NCBI GenBank assembly: GCA_012295275.1
Contig: CM022667.1
Location: 20,240,410-20,304,409, forward strand
DNA length: 64,000 nucleotides
Source: Chrysomallon squamiferum
Taxonomy: Eukaryota > Mollusca > Gastropoda > Neomphalida > Peltospiridae
Reading direction: 5' to 3'
The translations under genes and the position numbers were made by a program. This document shows, piece after piece, positions 1-14,017 of the stretch. Numbering within the stretch: the first letter of the stretch is position 1; every line of letters starts with the position of its first letter. The notes under the pieces were generated by a model. It made no database searches. It saw only the letters and a list, made by a program, of their open reading frames with translations, and was not told the origin of the DNA.

Positions 1-3000
1 TCAGAAAATAACATCAAAATAAATTAATAAATGTTGGAAAAACAATGCACACACAGAGAGACACACAGACACCCCCCACCCAAAGACACATCATTTAAGA
101 AAACTTTTCTTAAAGTTCAAGGCGATATCCAAAAAAAAAAAAAAATATTTTCAGCAATATTTATTACTAATCAATATCATGAACTTTGAAGAAAAAAGAT
201 AGGGAGTGATAGCCAAGAAATAACTTTCAGATAAATGTAAAAGATTAAAGGAAGTAAAAATTCTTTGGCTCCAATTTTAGATAGAAAAACATATAGCACA
301 GACATGGAAAGACCATTTTGCAGCCAGAACTTGTCATAAATTTTATATAGAAAAATATTATTCTTTCAATTTTTGTTTTCAGTAATTTTTTATTTTGTTT
401 TAATGCCTGGACCTAACACCAAAAAATAATGTCAAAATATAAAATAATGAATGTTGTAAAAACAGTGTACAGACACACACTCTTAAAGTTCAATGTGACA
501 TTAAATAAGGAAAGTGAAATATAATAAATCTGCAGATTCTTTTTGATTCCCATGACAGCAAAAATGTCTCAACTGGATAAAATTATTAATTGGATTGGTT
601 GTTTGTTAGCTTAGCAGTTACATCATACTTAAGACAGGACAAACAAACTTCTTCTGCTCTGCCAAACACTGTCAGACTGAAATCAGTTTTTTGGGGGAGC
701 ACAGTCGCAGACAGTTTAATTATTAATGTTGTAGACAGCTGTTGTAAAAATCAGATTTGAATCAAGTGTTTGCTGGACTGAGATTACCGACATATTAACA
801 CAAATCTGAAATGATCCTGGTAACACGACTTGACATGTGAGACTGCAGCGAAATGAAAATAGACAAAACTGTCATTTCACATTAGCCCAATCCAGACTCC
901 GATCTCTGCACTCTGCAGCATTGATTTTTATAAGTCTAATATCCACCACAGGAAGATATATAGCAATCAATAAACATCAAAATAGATATCTTTAAATACT
1001 TATTTTTAAACGTGTACAATGTAACCATTGTTGTACAGTGGCTGCAAAATGCAGGGCTAAATGTTAAATGCAAGTATGATGTTTCTAAAATATCTTTGTT
1101 CTTGACATTTATAACCACGGTGGGTGCATTACAGACACACATACACACCCTCACTCACACCCCTACACCACAAAAAATGTGAAAGAATGTGTTAAATAAT
1201 TGGAAGTATTCCATAGTAAATTATATTAGTAGTAAGTTTAACTGATTCTAGGAAAAAAGTCACAGGAAAAAAAAGTCACAATTTTAATTAAGTTTAAGAA
1301 ACTATTAGAAATGAAAGACAGATTAAACACATTTTGTCAGAGTTTTTTGTTAATGTTCTTTGATTTTTATGTTAGTGGATTAGGCAGATGTTCCACCCAA
1401 TATCATGAAGAGATTCTGCCAATTACAAATAGATCTTTTTAGGCATTTCCACCAGAACTTTGTTTTGTGAGTTGCATGTTTGGTATACATGAACCCTTCA
1501 TAACAGAATAACTTCCATATTAAACAAACTCCTGATATTAGAGCAAACTGGAGAATATATAGTGAAACACATTTTAATCTGGGACATTTTATAAATCATT
1601 TACAATAGGAAGCCCTTAGTTTAAATATATCCTAATCAGTAAGCTAGACAAAGTCACCACTCCTGCACAATATGAAGCCCCTTTCTTTAATTTAGCCTAA
1701 TTAATAAGGCTAACAATTACCCCATGCATTCTATGATGCCACATTCAATACTCTACAAACTCATGCATTTTGTGACTTTTTTCTAAGATTTTTTTTTCCT
1801 ATTCTAAACTGTGATTTTTTCTGTCTTTTTTCTCACCACCAGTTTAACCAACTCAGAAAGCATCATTACTTTATATTCCTTTATGAAAGTAACTGACATG
1901 TTAATACTAATTTTTGTCAACTAATTTTTGGCATGGACAATTATTAAAAGATGAACATTTGGTATTTGTTTTATTATATTAAAAAAATCTATGTCTTGTA
2001 CTACTTTTACTGAATCTAACAACCACTGGATTTTAATGTACATCACAAAGAGATTTTTGATAAATGGCCTCAAGACACTGGTTAGAACTGGAAATATTTA
2101 TCAGTTTTGTCACAGTTTGATGCTTTAACTACTGAGTTGCAAACAAATGACTGTAATATGTAGTTAAAAAATTAAAAAAAACTCAAAACACAACAACATT
2201 ATTTTTAACTGCCAGTGATTTATTTGAAAACAATTTTTCAGAAAAGTAGATAAATGAAAAGAGAACTGGTCACTGCATTTTATTTGTTTATGAGTAGAGG
2301 TAATTTACCAAACTAAACTGCCAAAGCCTGTTTCAAAAAGTGAAGTGACTCTGTGAGAAGTTTGGTAGAACAAACAGGTTGCTGACGTCATGTCTCAGCT
2401 GCTATTTTAGTTATCTGCATCTGACAGTGAGTGTCGGCCTGCACTCGGATCAACTGCGCTATCCAGTCAGCGTGACACAATCTCATCAAAATACACACAC
2501 AGGTGTTACAACTGCTAATTAGTCTGTGGAGAATCTTTTCTCACACCAATTTTCCATTCACTTCCTTTGCTCATCTTTTGTGTCTGCCCTGTCATGTTAA
2601 TGTAGCGAAGGCAGTACCCTTAGGTCTACAAAAATTTCCTTGTTTTTCTTGGCATTATGCAGTCTCTGTTTTTAAAACAGATTTGCTTGCCAGACACATT
2701 TACTGTGTAAATGGTATCAGCATTAACAAGAAGCTTAAAAATTGTAAGAGCTATATTAAAAAACAAATTTAAAAAAAATATATTACTTAAGTTGTTGTAA
2801 GATTATTTCTTAAGGTTGGGAAGTCTACGTATCACTAAAATCACGACAGTCAGTATAGATTTCTGCAGTTAACACCTAACCAATTTATATGCATCGTTTC
2901 CTTTTAATCAGTCTTAACATGGATCACTATGTTGTGTGCCTCAGCATACAAATACATCAGTATTCAGTACAACTAGCTTTTGTAAATTAATTAGTAACAT

Positions 3001-3671
3001 TTTTCTCTTGTTGTCATTACCTCATGAGTTTATGTTGACACACACACACACACACATGCACACGCACATACACAGACACACATACATATTTTTATAAGCA
3101 TCAAATGAGCATACAATTTCAATAAAATATAGCATCACAATTTTTAGAAAATCACTGATTTAAAGTTTTGTTTTAAAATTTAAAAAGAGACAAATTCGTC
3201 CAGAAAGAAAAGTTCAGTTTATTTATTACTACATTAGATCAAGTAATTTTATTCTAAGTTAGAAAGAAAAGTTCAGTTTATTTATTACTACATTAGATCA
3301 AGTCATTTTATTCTAAGTTAGAAAGAAAAGTTCAGTTTATTTATTACTACATTAGATCAAGTCATTTTATTCTAAGTTAGAAAGAAAAGTTCAGTTTATT
3401 TATTACTATATTAGATCAAGTCATTTTATTCTAAGTTAAAAAGAAAAGTTCAGTTTATTTATTACTAAATTAGATCAAGTAATTTTATTCTAAGTTAACT
3501 AATACGTTAACTATTTTTAAACTATCACCAGTTATATGTTATTTATGAAATATTTATCTCTGTTTCAATCAGCCACAACAGATGTAAAAGAAGCACATGA
3601 AAAATAAATTAACACTGAGGTAATCTCACAAGAACTGGTGCTGATTTATTTCAACTTCGAGTTTATCTTAC
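1..3671. other. Presumed intron/flank left of the candidate SLC12-like exon; no coding signal seen
   Basis: AT-rich DNA with scattered short CA runs (around 3040-3085) and a 59-bp tandem array (listed separately). I looked on the minus strand for a phase-1 exon that could follow the two candidate first exons and found none, so the next exon should lie left of the window. Short open frames here have no splice signals or recognisable motifs. Confidence 0.4.
3202..3496. repeat. Minisatellite: five tandem copies of a 59-bp unit
   Basis: Copies begin at 3202, 3261, 3320, 3379 and 3438 with an exact 59-bp period and only a few substitutions between them. The unit starts with AGAAAGAAAAGTTCAG and ends with TTATTCTAAGTT. 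It lies just downstream (minus sense) of the candidate exon at 3672-3837. The near identity indicates recent expansion. Confidence 0.95.
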
Positions 3672-3837
3672 CTGTGGTCTCCAGTACCTGAGTTTCTTCT
3701 CTGCCATTAGGCTGAGCGCAGCTTTCATACTGAGGTGTTTTTTTGTCTAGGAATGAACTAGTTTCCTCACACGCCTCAACTTCAACTGCAGTGCTTGGTG
3801 CATTAACATCTATTGTCTGAACAGCTAGCAGCTTCAT
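3672..3837 (-). CDS. Candidate alternative first coding exon (1b) of the SLC12-like gene
   Basis: Reading minus, an ATG at 3837 in good context (A at -3) opens a 55-codon frame beginning MKLLAVQTIDVNAP. It ends at 3672 one base into a codon, followed by a consensus donor CAG|GTAAGA. The composition (acidic, Ser/Thr-rich, containing ETSSFL) is protein-like and unlike the surrounding low-complexity DNA. The phase-1 end matches the exon at 14018-14108, so both could splice to the same next exon. It lacks the RFxV motif of the other exon. It could instead be an internal exon using a weak acceptor near GCTGCTAG, which would also be phase 1, but the polypyrimidine tract there is poor. Identity rests on the pairing and ETSSFL is only weakly reminiscent of SLC12 N-termini; the coding status is better supported than the family. 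Confidence 0.42.
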
Positions 3838-5496
3838 TTTAATTAGTAGTTAACCAAAAATTTCCTTCCCATTTCCATAAATTCTGTTTCTAATAAACCA
3901 ATACATGACGTTGAGAAGCAAAGTAAAAAGGTAAATGATACAAACTAATAAAAGTAATGTGATAACATTTACTGAAAACCTAAAAAGCAACAAACCAGCT
4001 GTTTCATATTCCTATTATGTGTCTAGATGAAAAAAAAAAGTCCTTAAAAATAACAAATCACACATCAAAGAGAATGAAGCCAATGTCAAAGAAGAGTCCA
4101 GCTGAATCACATTATACGCGTATACTTATTTCTATTACTTCCTCTTTTTTTTTTCTCCTTCTTCTTTTAATTTTTTTTTTTTTAAATTTAAAAACCTGGT
4201 CAGTGGTGGCCTGATCCACTCATCTGTCAGACAAAACAGCTGCACTCTTCAGTCGCTGCCCACGTTATGCAATCTGAACAAACTGCAACACCAACAGCAT
4301 TGAATGGCTTTGGGAAGATGATAACTCGAAGACTGGCACAGATAATGAAAAAAACAGAGAAAGTTTTATCATCAACTGTTTTGTAACTTAGTTCTAAAAA
4401 TGCCAACTTGTAAGCTCCGTGTACTCACAGGAAGGAGTTTAGTGGTTAAAATGGCATTGGTAAGCTGAGGAGATATAATCGAGTAACTCAAAAGTGTTCT
4501 CCGAATTCACCACAATCAATAACAGTTCAGAGTTGACTGCTGTACGTGATTCTATGTGTTGAAGATTTTTACAAGCAGATGATCAAAAGAAACAAAGACA
4601 AAGTCTATTAAATAAGAGTTACAAATTTCTAAAAATATCAGTGATATATAAATCAGATTTTTATACAGTCCTCACTTCAGCTTACAGCAGAACTAATCAT
4701 AGTTGAAATATTATTACTGACTCTTATATTACAGAAAACCAATCAAATTAAAATCACAGAGAATATCCTCCACTAGGAAGAAAGAAAGAAAACACAGAAT
4801 TAAAAACTACAAATGCCTTCTTAAAAAATATGATTAATAAATGCATTTTTAATATGAAATAAGTGCAAAAAAACATGTATTTGTTAAAATTTATCAATAT
4901 ATATATGTAATATGTATTTATTTTTATTTAACTTATTTTAGTTTTATTAAAAAATTAAAATTAATAAAATAAAATAAAATAAATAAAATAATCAATCAAA
5001 AATGTATTTATGTAAAAACGTAAAACATAAAAAATAACCTGCCACCATTACAAGTAATTTGTAGTTTTGGTAAAAGATGTTACTGACCAACATCAAAATG
5101 TTAAACCAGTGGTGTTTTCACTTTGTACAAAGTTACAGTTCTGGTAGGTGTTAGCTACCCTGGGCCACTTAGAGAGTGGTAAGTCTACTGTATCCTCCAT
5201 AATCTCCAACTAATTTCAGACAAAACAGCTTCTACAGAGCGTGCCAGACTTTGAATGAATGTAAGCATACTTCAAATGTTTTATTAATATACAAATATCC
5301 ACTACTTTCAGTCTGTTTCTTTATAAATCCTGCCTTAGTTTTCCCAGATTCTTCTTAAACAATTATTTTGAAACACACTATTTTCAACTAACTTCATTAC
5401 AATCCAGACTGACTTTTTAAATAATCTACTTTGTACATGTAAACTGAGCCCAAATATCTGATAACCATGTTGAGAAGGTCCGTGCTAAACTATGTT

Positions 5497-5830
5497 GAGT
5501 TAGTTACACATTTTACACTTATTCTGAATTATTTTATTATTTTATGATAAGACTGAATCTCAAGCTATTATTAAATTCTTACAAATTTTACATGTATTCT
5601 GGGATATTCTCTGTTGTTTTATGAACAAACTGAATGTCAAAACTATTATTAAATTTTTACATATTATACATGAATTCTGTTGTATTCTCTGTTATTTTAT
5701 GAACAAACTGAAACCAAAAAGTATTGTTAACTTTTTACATATTTTATATGTATTCTGTGGTATTCTCTGTTGTTTTATGAACAAATTGAATCTCAAAACT
5801 ATTATTAAATTTTTCCTATTTGTTTTTGAA
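5497..5830. repeat. Degenerate 78-bp tandem repeat, about four copies
   Basis: The landmark ATGAACAAACTGAA or its variants recurs at 5544, 5621, 5699 and 5777. The period is 77-78 bp. Because 78 is a multiple of three, the array gives an open frame of repeated MNKLN-like 26-residue units; this is a by-product of the repeat, not evidence of a gene. Confidence 0.85.
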
Positions 5831-6331
5831 AACTTGAAGTTTTAATGACCAAAAATGACAAGTGAGAAAAATAGAATATCATAAATACTAATATAAAAAG
5901 GAAAAAAATGATTACAACTATAAATGAGACATTTTAATGTGTTTTAAACTGAATTAAAAAACGATAAAAATGAAATATATACATGCTTAGCTTTACAATG
6001 AAAAATAGTTTAAGCTTGGATTACAATGCATTATTGATATTCTTGAGAAAAAAAATGGTTTTCAATATCAAGAACGAGAAGGAAACTATTTTTAAACTAT
6101 GTATTCTCAACAGAATCTCAATATTAGCAAAAAAAGAAAGAAAAAAGAGAGTTAATTACAACAGTGTGGTTGAATGTATCACAGAAAATGATAAACAACA
6201 ATGTGGAAGATTATTAAAACTAAGAATCTGGCACAAAACCATACCAACTGGTGTATTTTGAATCTGGAAATCTGATTATGTTAGAAGTGATTGACAAAAT
6301 AGTAGTAAGCTACTTAATGCCTATAGCTATA

Positions 6332-6332
<1 letters not shown>

Positions 6333-6377
<45 letters not shown>
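6333..6377. repeat. (CA)n microsatellite
   Basis: About 22 uninterrupted CA units on the plus strand. Confidence 0.97.
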
Positions 6378-6379
<2 letters not shown>

Positions 6380-7164
6380 CAAAAACACACATTAATACCA
6401 CATGTAAAATAATTAAAATAAAATTTTAAAAATAATAAAACATAAAAAATAAATCTAGAAAATCTTTCTGAACTGAAACTTAGATCTAGAACAGTAAAAG
6501 ACAAGCTCTGTTACTTTTTTTTTTTTTTTTTTTAGAATATTTCTTTCCACTGGCTTCAGCAATCAATTGAAGGTTGAGCAAAATGACCAGACAATCACAA
6601 CTACAAATGACAATTTCCGACATCCAAGGTTTCAGTAGGTAGTGTTAACTAACAAGCCAGTTTTGTGCAAGTCAGCATCCGACACATGACACAATTAGCC
6701 ACCTCACAGACATGTGACCTGCTTCTTTTCTTTGCCAATCGCGGCATGCAAGGTACAGGTGATGGTAATTCCCATCAGATAATGGATTTGATTCTGCTAG
6801 GAAATTTGTTTGCTTGGGATGAATAAATCAAGCTAAGTGTGAACTCTTGACAACACTAAAGTCTTTAACTAATCTGGCAACATAAAATTCAGTGGCTGGA
6901 AAATAACTTTAAAGTAATGTACTGCTCACAGGGTGCTTGACTGGAAAACAGCAAAAATGTTTCTTGAGGAAATTTCATAAAAACAGTGAAGACAATGGCT
7001 ATAAAATTTTGTTATTAACAGACAGAGACACATGCATGAACATTTTTACAATTTTTTAAAAATAAAATTGTTTTAAAATGACTGAAATTATCCTCTCTGT
7101 CTGACTGTCTGTCTGTCTCTCTGTCTCTCTTTTTTTCTCTCATACACACTCACAAACACAAACA

Positions 7165-7167
<3 letters not shown>

Positions 7168-7219
<52 letters not shown>
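7168..7219. repeat. (CA)n microsatellite preceded by CTGT/CT-rich sequence
   Basis: About 26 CA units; the preceding 80 bp (7093-7140) is a CTGT/TCTC-rich pyrimidine stretch. Confidence 0.95.
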
Positions 7220-7690
7220 CAGATTTAATTCAGCAATTTGTCACTTTCTTCATTGCTTCCATTGCAGCAAATAATCTCATTTCCAGTCTCAGCAAATCAT
7301 TTATCCAAACAATTACATTATTCATCAGTTGAAATGTTTCTTTAACTTGAAGTCTCTAATACACTTCATGTCTTTAAACCAGCTACTCAGTGTTACATGT
7401 AACACAATTAATGGAACCCAGTTCCAGCAATATTTCCATTCTAATAACAGTAAAGTGGCTCCTGTGTTGATAATTCTATAATTTCCAGCCAATTATTCCC
7501 ATCACACACACACACACCCATATTAAACACTAGTTAAACTGCAATGTTATCTGATGAAAAACATGTTGTTTGCTCATTGCTGAAATACAACCTCAAGAAA
7601 AGTAATAATAATCTGTGCAGGAGTAATGCATATCAATTATTCCTAATTAGATTTAGAATTTACAAAATTATGTGTAGAATTAGGTTTTGA

Positions 7691-7751
<61 letters not shown>

Positions 7752-7752
7752 T
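7691..7752. repeat. Compound (CT)n-(CA)n microsatellite
   Basis: About 19 CT/TC units run directly into about 11 CA units. Confidence 0.95.
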
Positions 7753-8103
7753 ATTATATATAAAATCTTAAAAAGGACATATATTCCTTGATATTTTAGA
7801 ATTATGTTTATAGAATTTTCCATAATGAAAATAAAAAAAACAGTTATATATTTTTTAAGAATAATTATATTAGTAACAAAATGCATTAAAATATTGTGAG
7901 TTTAAAATATATCTCAATTAATCTATGACCAACTAAAACTGGAACTTAACATCCTCTAAATTAAGCCCTGTTTGGAAAATTAATTTTATTATAGACTACT
8001 AATTAGCTCTGATTCACACCATATCAACACTTACAATAATTTATTTACATTTTTAGGTGAAATATTTTTTCAGTGATCAAAACATTTTATTATAAATGGT
8101 GTG

Positions 8104-8104
8104 A

Positions 8105-8141
<37 letters not shown>

Positions 8142-8220
8142 TGCGTATGCATGTGAGTGTGTGAGTGAGTGTGTGTGTGTGTGAGTGTGAGTGAGTGACT
8201 AGGTGAGTGTATGTGTGTGA
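8104..8220. repeat. (TG)n with GAGT variants
   Basis: A pure GT run to about 8139, then interspersed GTGAGT variants to about 8220. Confidence 0.9.
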
Positions 8221-8824
8221 AAGTAAGAGAAAGAGAATTTAGTTTCTGTACCTTTCTTTCCTATCCATACAACTCTCTCATTATTTTTTCTTAATCATAA
8301 TGGTAATGATCATGATTACTGTTATTATGATGATATTATTATCATTATTTAGTGAATTTTTGCTGATAATAAAAACCCAAAAATACAAAAATGCAGGAGT
8401 AAAGTTTATACAAAATAAACAATTTTATTTCTATATTTTTATGTCATTACCGTCAGTTTTGTAAGATAATATACATTAGTAATGCAGTATGAGGTCATAT
8501 GAAATGACAAAATACAGCAGTAATTTAATTATAAATCTGACAAGCTAACATTTTGGCACTTTTAATCAATTTCTCGCCTAATCAGTTTAGTACAGCTTGA
8601 GAATTTCTTGTCTGAAATAAGAAAGAGAAATGAATTTCTTCATTAGTTCCAGACACCATTATCCGGGTATCTCAATACATCTATAGCGCCAAGCATTTCA
8701 ATAAGAATTAACCAGCTTTGTTTTATTTGTATTAATAAAATAGAAAGGTCTACTTAATTGTTTTTCCAAAGGATCATGTTTCTTTATATAGACAGGGAGA
8801 AAAGAAAGGAAAACAAAGAAAGAA

Positions 8825-8828
<4 letters not shown>

Positions 8829-8903
<75 letters not shown>
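8829..8903. repeat. (GT)n microsatellite
   Basis: About 37 GT units with a single TC interruption, on the plus strand. Confidence 0.95.
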
Positions 8904-8906
<3 letters not shown>

Positions 8907-9265
8907 ACTAAATTATTTTATATCATACTGGCAACCTTTTATTATTAATTAGGTTTTAACAGTCTTATAATAAATTATGTGTCTAATAACAGAAATTCTT
9001 AATCATAATTAATTTATTATCTGTTTTAATAAATAAATAAATAAAAAAAAAAAAAAAAAAATAAAAAACTTTCTACTATAAATGGAGATCAATTTCTCAA
9101 TTACAACTAAAAAAAAAAAATAAAAAATAAAAATTATTTTCTGTTGGAAGTTACTCAATTCAGTTATTTAATTTGCTGTTTGTTAGTAACAGAAACTCTT
9201 GAAATAAAATCAATAACAGTTCTCCATAATCTTTAATAAAAGTACAAAACAGAAGAAATCATCAT

Positions 9266-9830
9266 GTGAAAGTCATTCATTAATGAACTCAACACTAAGG
9301 AAACTAACAGATTGCACATGTTAAATATGGAAAACTCACTAAACACAAACCCATTTCTAATCCTTGCCTCTAACAAATTTAAAGCAAAGAAATATTTTTA
9401 TTATTATTGTTGTTGTTATTATTATCACTATTTTTTTTTTTTTCTGGAAGATTAATGACAAAGCATTTTGTAGTCATCTGAATGAATGCAAGTGGGTGAG
9501 GTTACTGTGATTTATCTGTAGAAACAATATCTTTGTGAAAGTCATTCATTAATGAAGTCAACCATAAGGAACTAACATGTCAAATATGGAAAACTCACTG
9601 AACACAAACCCATTTTGAATCCTTGCCTCTAGCAAATTTAAAGCAAAGAAATATTTTTATTATTGTTGTTATTATTATTATTATTTTTTTGTTTTTTTCT
9701 GGAGGATTAAAGACAAAGCATTTTGTAGTCATCTGGAAGATTAATGACAAAGCAGTTTGTAGTCATCTGAATGAGTAAACTATAATAAATTAAAAAGGGG
9801 GTGAGGTTATCTGTAGAAACAATATCTTTG
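9266..9830. repeat. Tandem duplication of a ~269-bp segment
   Basis: Copy 1 (9266-9534) and copy 2 (9535-9830) both start with GTGAAAGTCATTCATTAATG and both end with GAAACAATATCTTTG. They share nearly all intervening blocks, including a TTATTATTG tract. Copy 2 has a further ~40-bp internal duplication (GACAAAGCATTTTGTAGTCATCTG repeated at about 9711-9770). The copies differ by small indels and substitutions, so the duplication is older than the 59-bp array. Confidence 0.9.
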
Positions 9831-12800
9831 TTCAACTGACTGATTTGTATTTTTAGAAAAAGTGATTTCTTTAAACGAGTTTCAGCAAATATGTATATCT
9901 TTAGTAATTCATTGTTTTAAAAACTTTTTTGTTTTTAAGTATGAATGAAAGTGTTAGTTCTCTCTATCTATATATGCATTGTATACATGTTTGTACATGT
10001 AGGTGTGCCTCCAATGCATCTGTTTGTTCCTTAAAAAAATCATAACATTACTTTTTTTTAAATAATGTAAGTTATAAAACTCTTTTTCTATAAATAATGC
10101 ATTTTTTCTCTCTTTTTTGCAATCATACAAATATAAACCAATTAGATAACATCAAACTGGCTTTTACATGATACGATCACATTGTGCGAATGACTTTACT
10201 ACAGACAGTACTTTCAGCACCTTTGTCTATGAGATGAAGTAAAGAAAACATCATTCTACAGAACCAGCCATCTGCTTAATCTGAAAGTCATATTTTTAAT
10301 AAACAAGTGTAGGTTCCATGCTGATTTATTTCTGTCTATTACATTTTGATGGCACTGACTATGTCCTGAATCATTGCAATATGATATAGAGCAGTGTTGT
10401 TATATTATTTCTACACTGTAAGAGATAGTGAAAACCTGTGTATTGACAGTGGCCTGGAATTTAAAACATCAGTTCTTTGATGTGTGAAAGAAGAAATGGT
10501 GAATTTAATTGTAACAAAAGTTATACAAAAGCAGACAATATAAAGTTTGTATTTTGTCATTTTTAAATTCTTCATCATTTCTTAATTGTTTAAAGTAAAT
10601 AAATAAATAAATAAATAAATAATAACAAATAATTAAATAATTTAACTTCGAAACAGGCTGCAAAACAAAGATATTAAATTTAAATTAAAATGAAAAGAGC
10701 AGGAGGAAAATAATTTTTAATGATTCCAAGACACTTGCTGAAAACACAAATAATTAAACTGAAATTTATGTCATATCTAAACAATAATAAACCAGTTTGA
10801 TATATAAATGTGTTTAAAAAATAATAATAAAGCAAGTGTAGAACTGCTAGAAGGGAAATCAAGCAAGATATTTACAATCAATATAAAACTAAATTTTAAA
10901 TGTTCACTGCAACCCAAAGCTGATTACTACTTCCAGTGTTAAAGTTACTGCACCATTCTCCATTATAAATGTTTACTTACAAAACATGCAGGCACATAGC
11001 TATACACACAAGCCAAGCAAGCAGAACCAAATCATAATTACCAAAAATAATACCAGAACTCCCAGCTGGCATGGCAACAACATCAAAAATATATGAAAAG
11101 AAAGAACAAGAACAAGAAATACATTTTTGAAAAAAAATAAAAAATAAATAAATAAAAATATAAAAAAGAAAGAAAAAACCAAAAATATAAACAGTATATA
11201 TTAACAGTAATACATTAATTTTTAATAGATATAAAAACAAAGACTTAAAAAAGAAAACTGAAAGAAAACAGAAAATAATACAACACATATTTAATACCTT
11301 TTAATATTTTTATTTAAGTTGTTTAAGTTTCAGTAAGATAAAATTACAAAGACACAGGTTTGCTTGTAATCAAATCAATGCAAAACAGCTAACAGTGAAA
11401 GTTGACAAGGAAACTGTGTTACTCTGCTGAAGTAAAAAAAATTGATTGCTGTTGTGTTGTAAATACATCAGCATATTATCTTGTTGTTGTAGAGCTTTAT
11501 CAGTTAGTTTTATCGTGTAACTGAAAATCCAACAGTTTAAAAATACTTTTATCTATTTTGCATTTATGAAGGAATATCTATTAATGGAGATCATTAACTG
11601 ATTATCTGGGTTCATGTTCAATATATTTTATTACCACAAAATCTGTGTAATAGTAATAATAATAATAACAATAAAAATATAAAATAGTCATTTATATTTA
11701 AAATTCAATTGAAAACCAAGAGCAAACAAAAGTAAAAATCCACATTTTTGTCTCTAGCATCAAATCTTTAAAAAACACCCATTTCATTACTGATACTTTA
11801 AAAAAAAAGGTTGAAAAGGGTTCTTCCCCTTCTTCATTTTTTTTAAATAATCATGTTCATGAGGATTTTTAACAAATGCTACAAATGAAAAAAGCTCCAT
11901 TTTTATTATATAACTAATCCCCAAACAAACTAACCCTAAAACAGTTTAGTTTTAGTTTTAAAACTAAATCTATTGTCACAGATGTTTATTTTAAAACATG
12001 AAAATAATAATAATTTTTTTCTCGTTTTACTTTTTCAGTTGTAATGAATGAAAAAAATTTCCTTTGTTTCTTTTTTTTTTACACTTTTATGTTTCACCCC
12101 TGATTAAGCTTTATCTTTATGATAATTATTTGCTTTACAGTTTAATTATCTGTGTGTATTTATTTTTACAAACACATCTGTTTGTTTTGTTATGGATGAT
12201 CAATAAACAGTTGATCACAACAGTAGCAATATCATGGGAAGTACACTGAATATATACTGATGAATGATTTTAGCAAGCTGTTATACTGGCAACAGCATTT
12301 CATATAAATAATTATATATATATATAAAAAAAAAAAAAAAAAAAAAAAAATATAAATAAATAAATAAATACATTATCTTTATAGCAGTTATTGTAAAGTA
12401 ATTCAAATATTTAATTAAAGAAGAACATGCTGATCACACCAAGTGTATTTATATAATAAAAAAAACTTGTACAAATTGTTTCTGGTTTTTTTGTTTTTTA
12501 GATGACAGTAACAACAGGGAATCTTTTAGTGTTAAAAGTTATTTGATATCTCTCCTCGCTCTGTATATGTAGATGTTTTTTTAATCCAATCAGACTGTTT
12601 GTCTTATTAACTATGAGTTTAAATTTGTTTAAGTAAAATAAAATATTTTAATAATAATAATTTATAACCGATTAACTATAAATAAATTTTTTTTTAGAAA
12701 TGCCATAATAAAACTTTGAAGCATAGTGATTTTATATTTTTATTGTGATTGTACTTGTCTATGTTATTTGAAATACCTTTAATATTAATTTATATTTATT

Positions 12801-14017
12801 ATAATTCTAATTATGATAACCAATTATAATCCCTCAAAATATTTAACTGATATCTTTTAATATTTAATCATAAAAAGAGTCATTCATAAATATATATTAT
12901 GTACATACTAGAATAATAACAATAAAAGTAATTTTACTTGGGTAAAGTGAAATACCAGGTTAAACAAGAATTCATTAAATTCCAGGATACTATGTTTATT
13001 TTCCTCAGGTATTTCTTATGTTTTACTTCACTCATTAATTAGTCTTTATATTATATGACATGAATATATTTAAGCATCATCTCATGTTAATTCATATCAT
13101 TGATATGCAAATAGCCTCAGACTAAGTCTTAGAATACAGTTACAACATATGAATGGTCAGTGCTGTCATGTTAACTGTTGAAAAATAATACTAAGTACAA
13201 ATATAACTCTTACATATCTGAATAATATTTTTATTATAAGCAGAATACCTCTCAAGTTTATACATCTATGATTCATAATAAAAAATAGGATCTAGCCATT
13301 TTAAATTAATTTCAACAAAAAAATAAGAGAAAAAATGGACCACATGCCATATATTGGGAATGGCCAATAAGAACTTTTAAAAATTTTCAAAAATGATACG
13401 AAGTGGGCACCTTTCATGAATAGTTGTTGATAACAAGATAATCAACATGTAACTCATACAGGTTTGTGGGGTTAAACATTGGTTTTTATGTTTGTTTGTT
13501 TTAAGAACTTTTTGATTTGCTTTCTTTCTTTTTTTAACTTCTTGTCTAGGATACAATTGTCTTGGACCATTTCATAAAAATTATTAAACACATCACTTTT
13601 AATTATTATGTCACTTGACCACATACACTACAGTCATAAGAAGATCATTATCTTGTTTGATTTTTTAAACTCATATTATGTTAACAATTCTAGCACCAGT
13701 TAATGTTAGATATTTTTAAAATAAAAATGTTCTTTCACCAAATACTTCTAAAAAAATAAAAAATATATATATGAATGAAAACTATTCTGAATACTTTATT
13801 ATTTATAAATAATTGTTTTTATTACTATGTACTTAATTCAAAAACAACAACAAAATATATATATATATATAACAAAAAACAAATTATAAAAAATAAAAAT
13901 AAGTAAATAAAATAAAATAAAATAAAATAATATTTAATAAATTAAAATAAAATAAAATAAATTCCTATAAAAATGTACACTGCTGATTTTAAATTTAAAG
14001 TTAAATAAAGAACTTAC

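Larger units (their letters stand above)
3838..14017. other. About 10 kb between the two candidate first exons: AT-rich, repeat-rich, no gene seen
   Basis: Contains CA/TG and CT microsatellites near 6333, 7168, 7691, 8104 and 8829, a 78-bp tandem repeat at 5497-5830, a 269-bp tandem duplication at 9266-9830, and long A- or TA-rich tracts (for example 12315-12370 and 13855-13970). The open frames present are products of these repeats. If exon 14018-14108 and exon 3672-3837 belong to one gene, this is its first intron. Confidence 0.5.
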
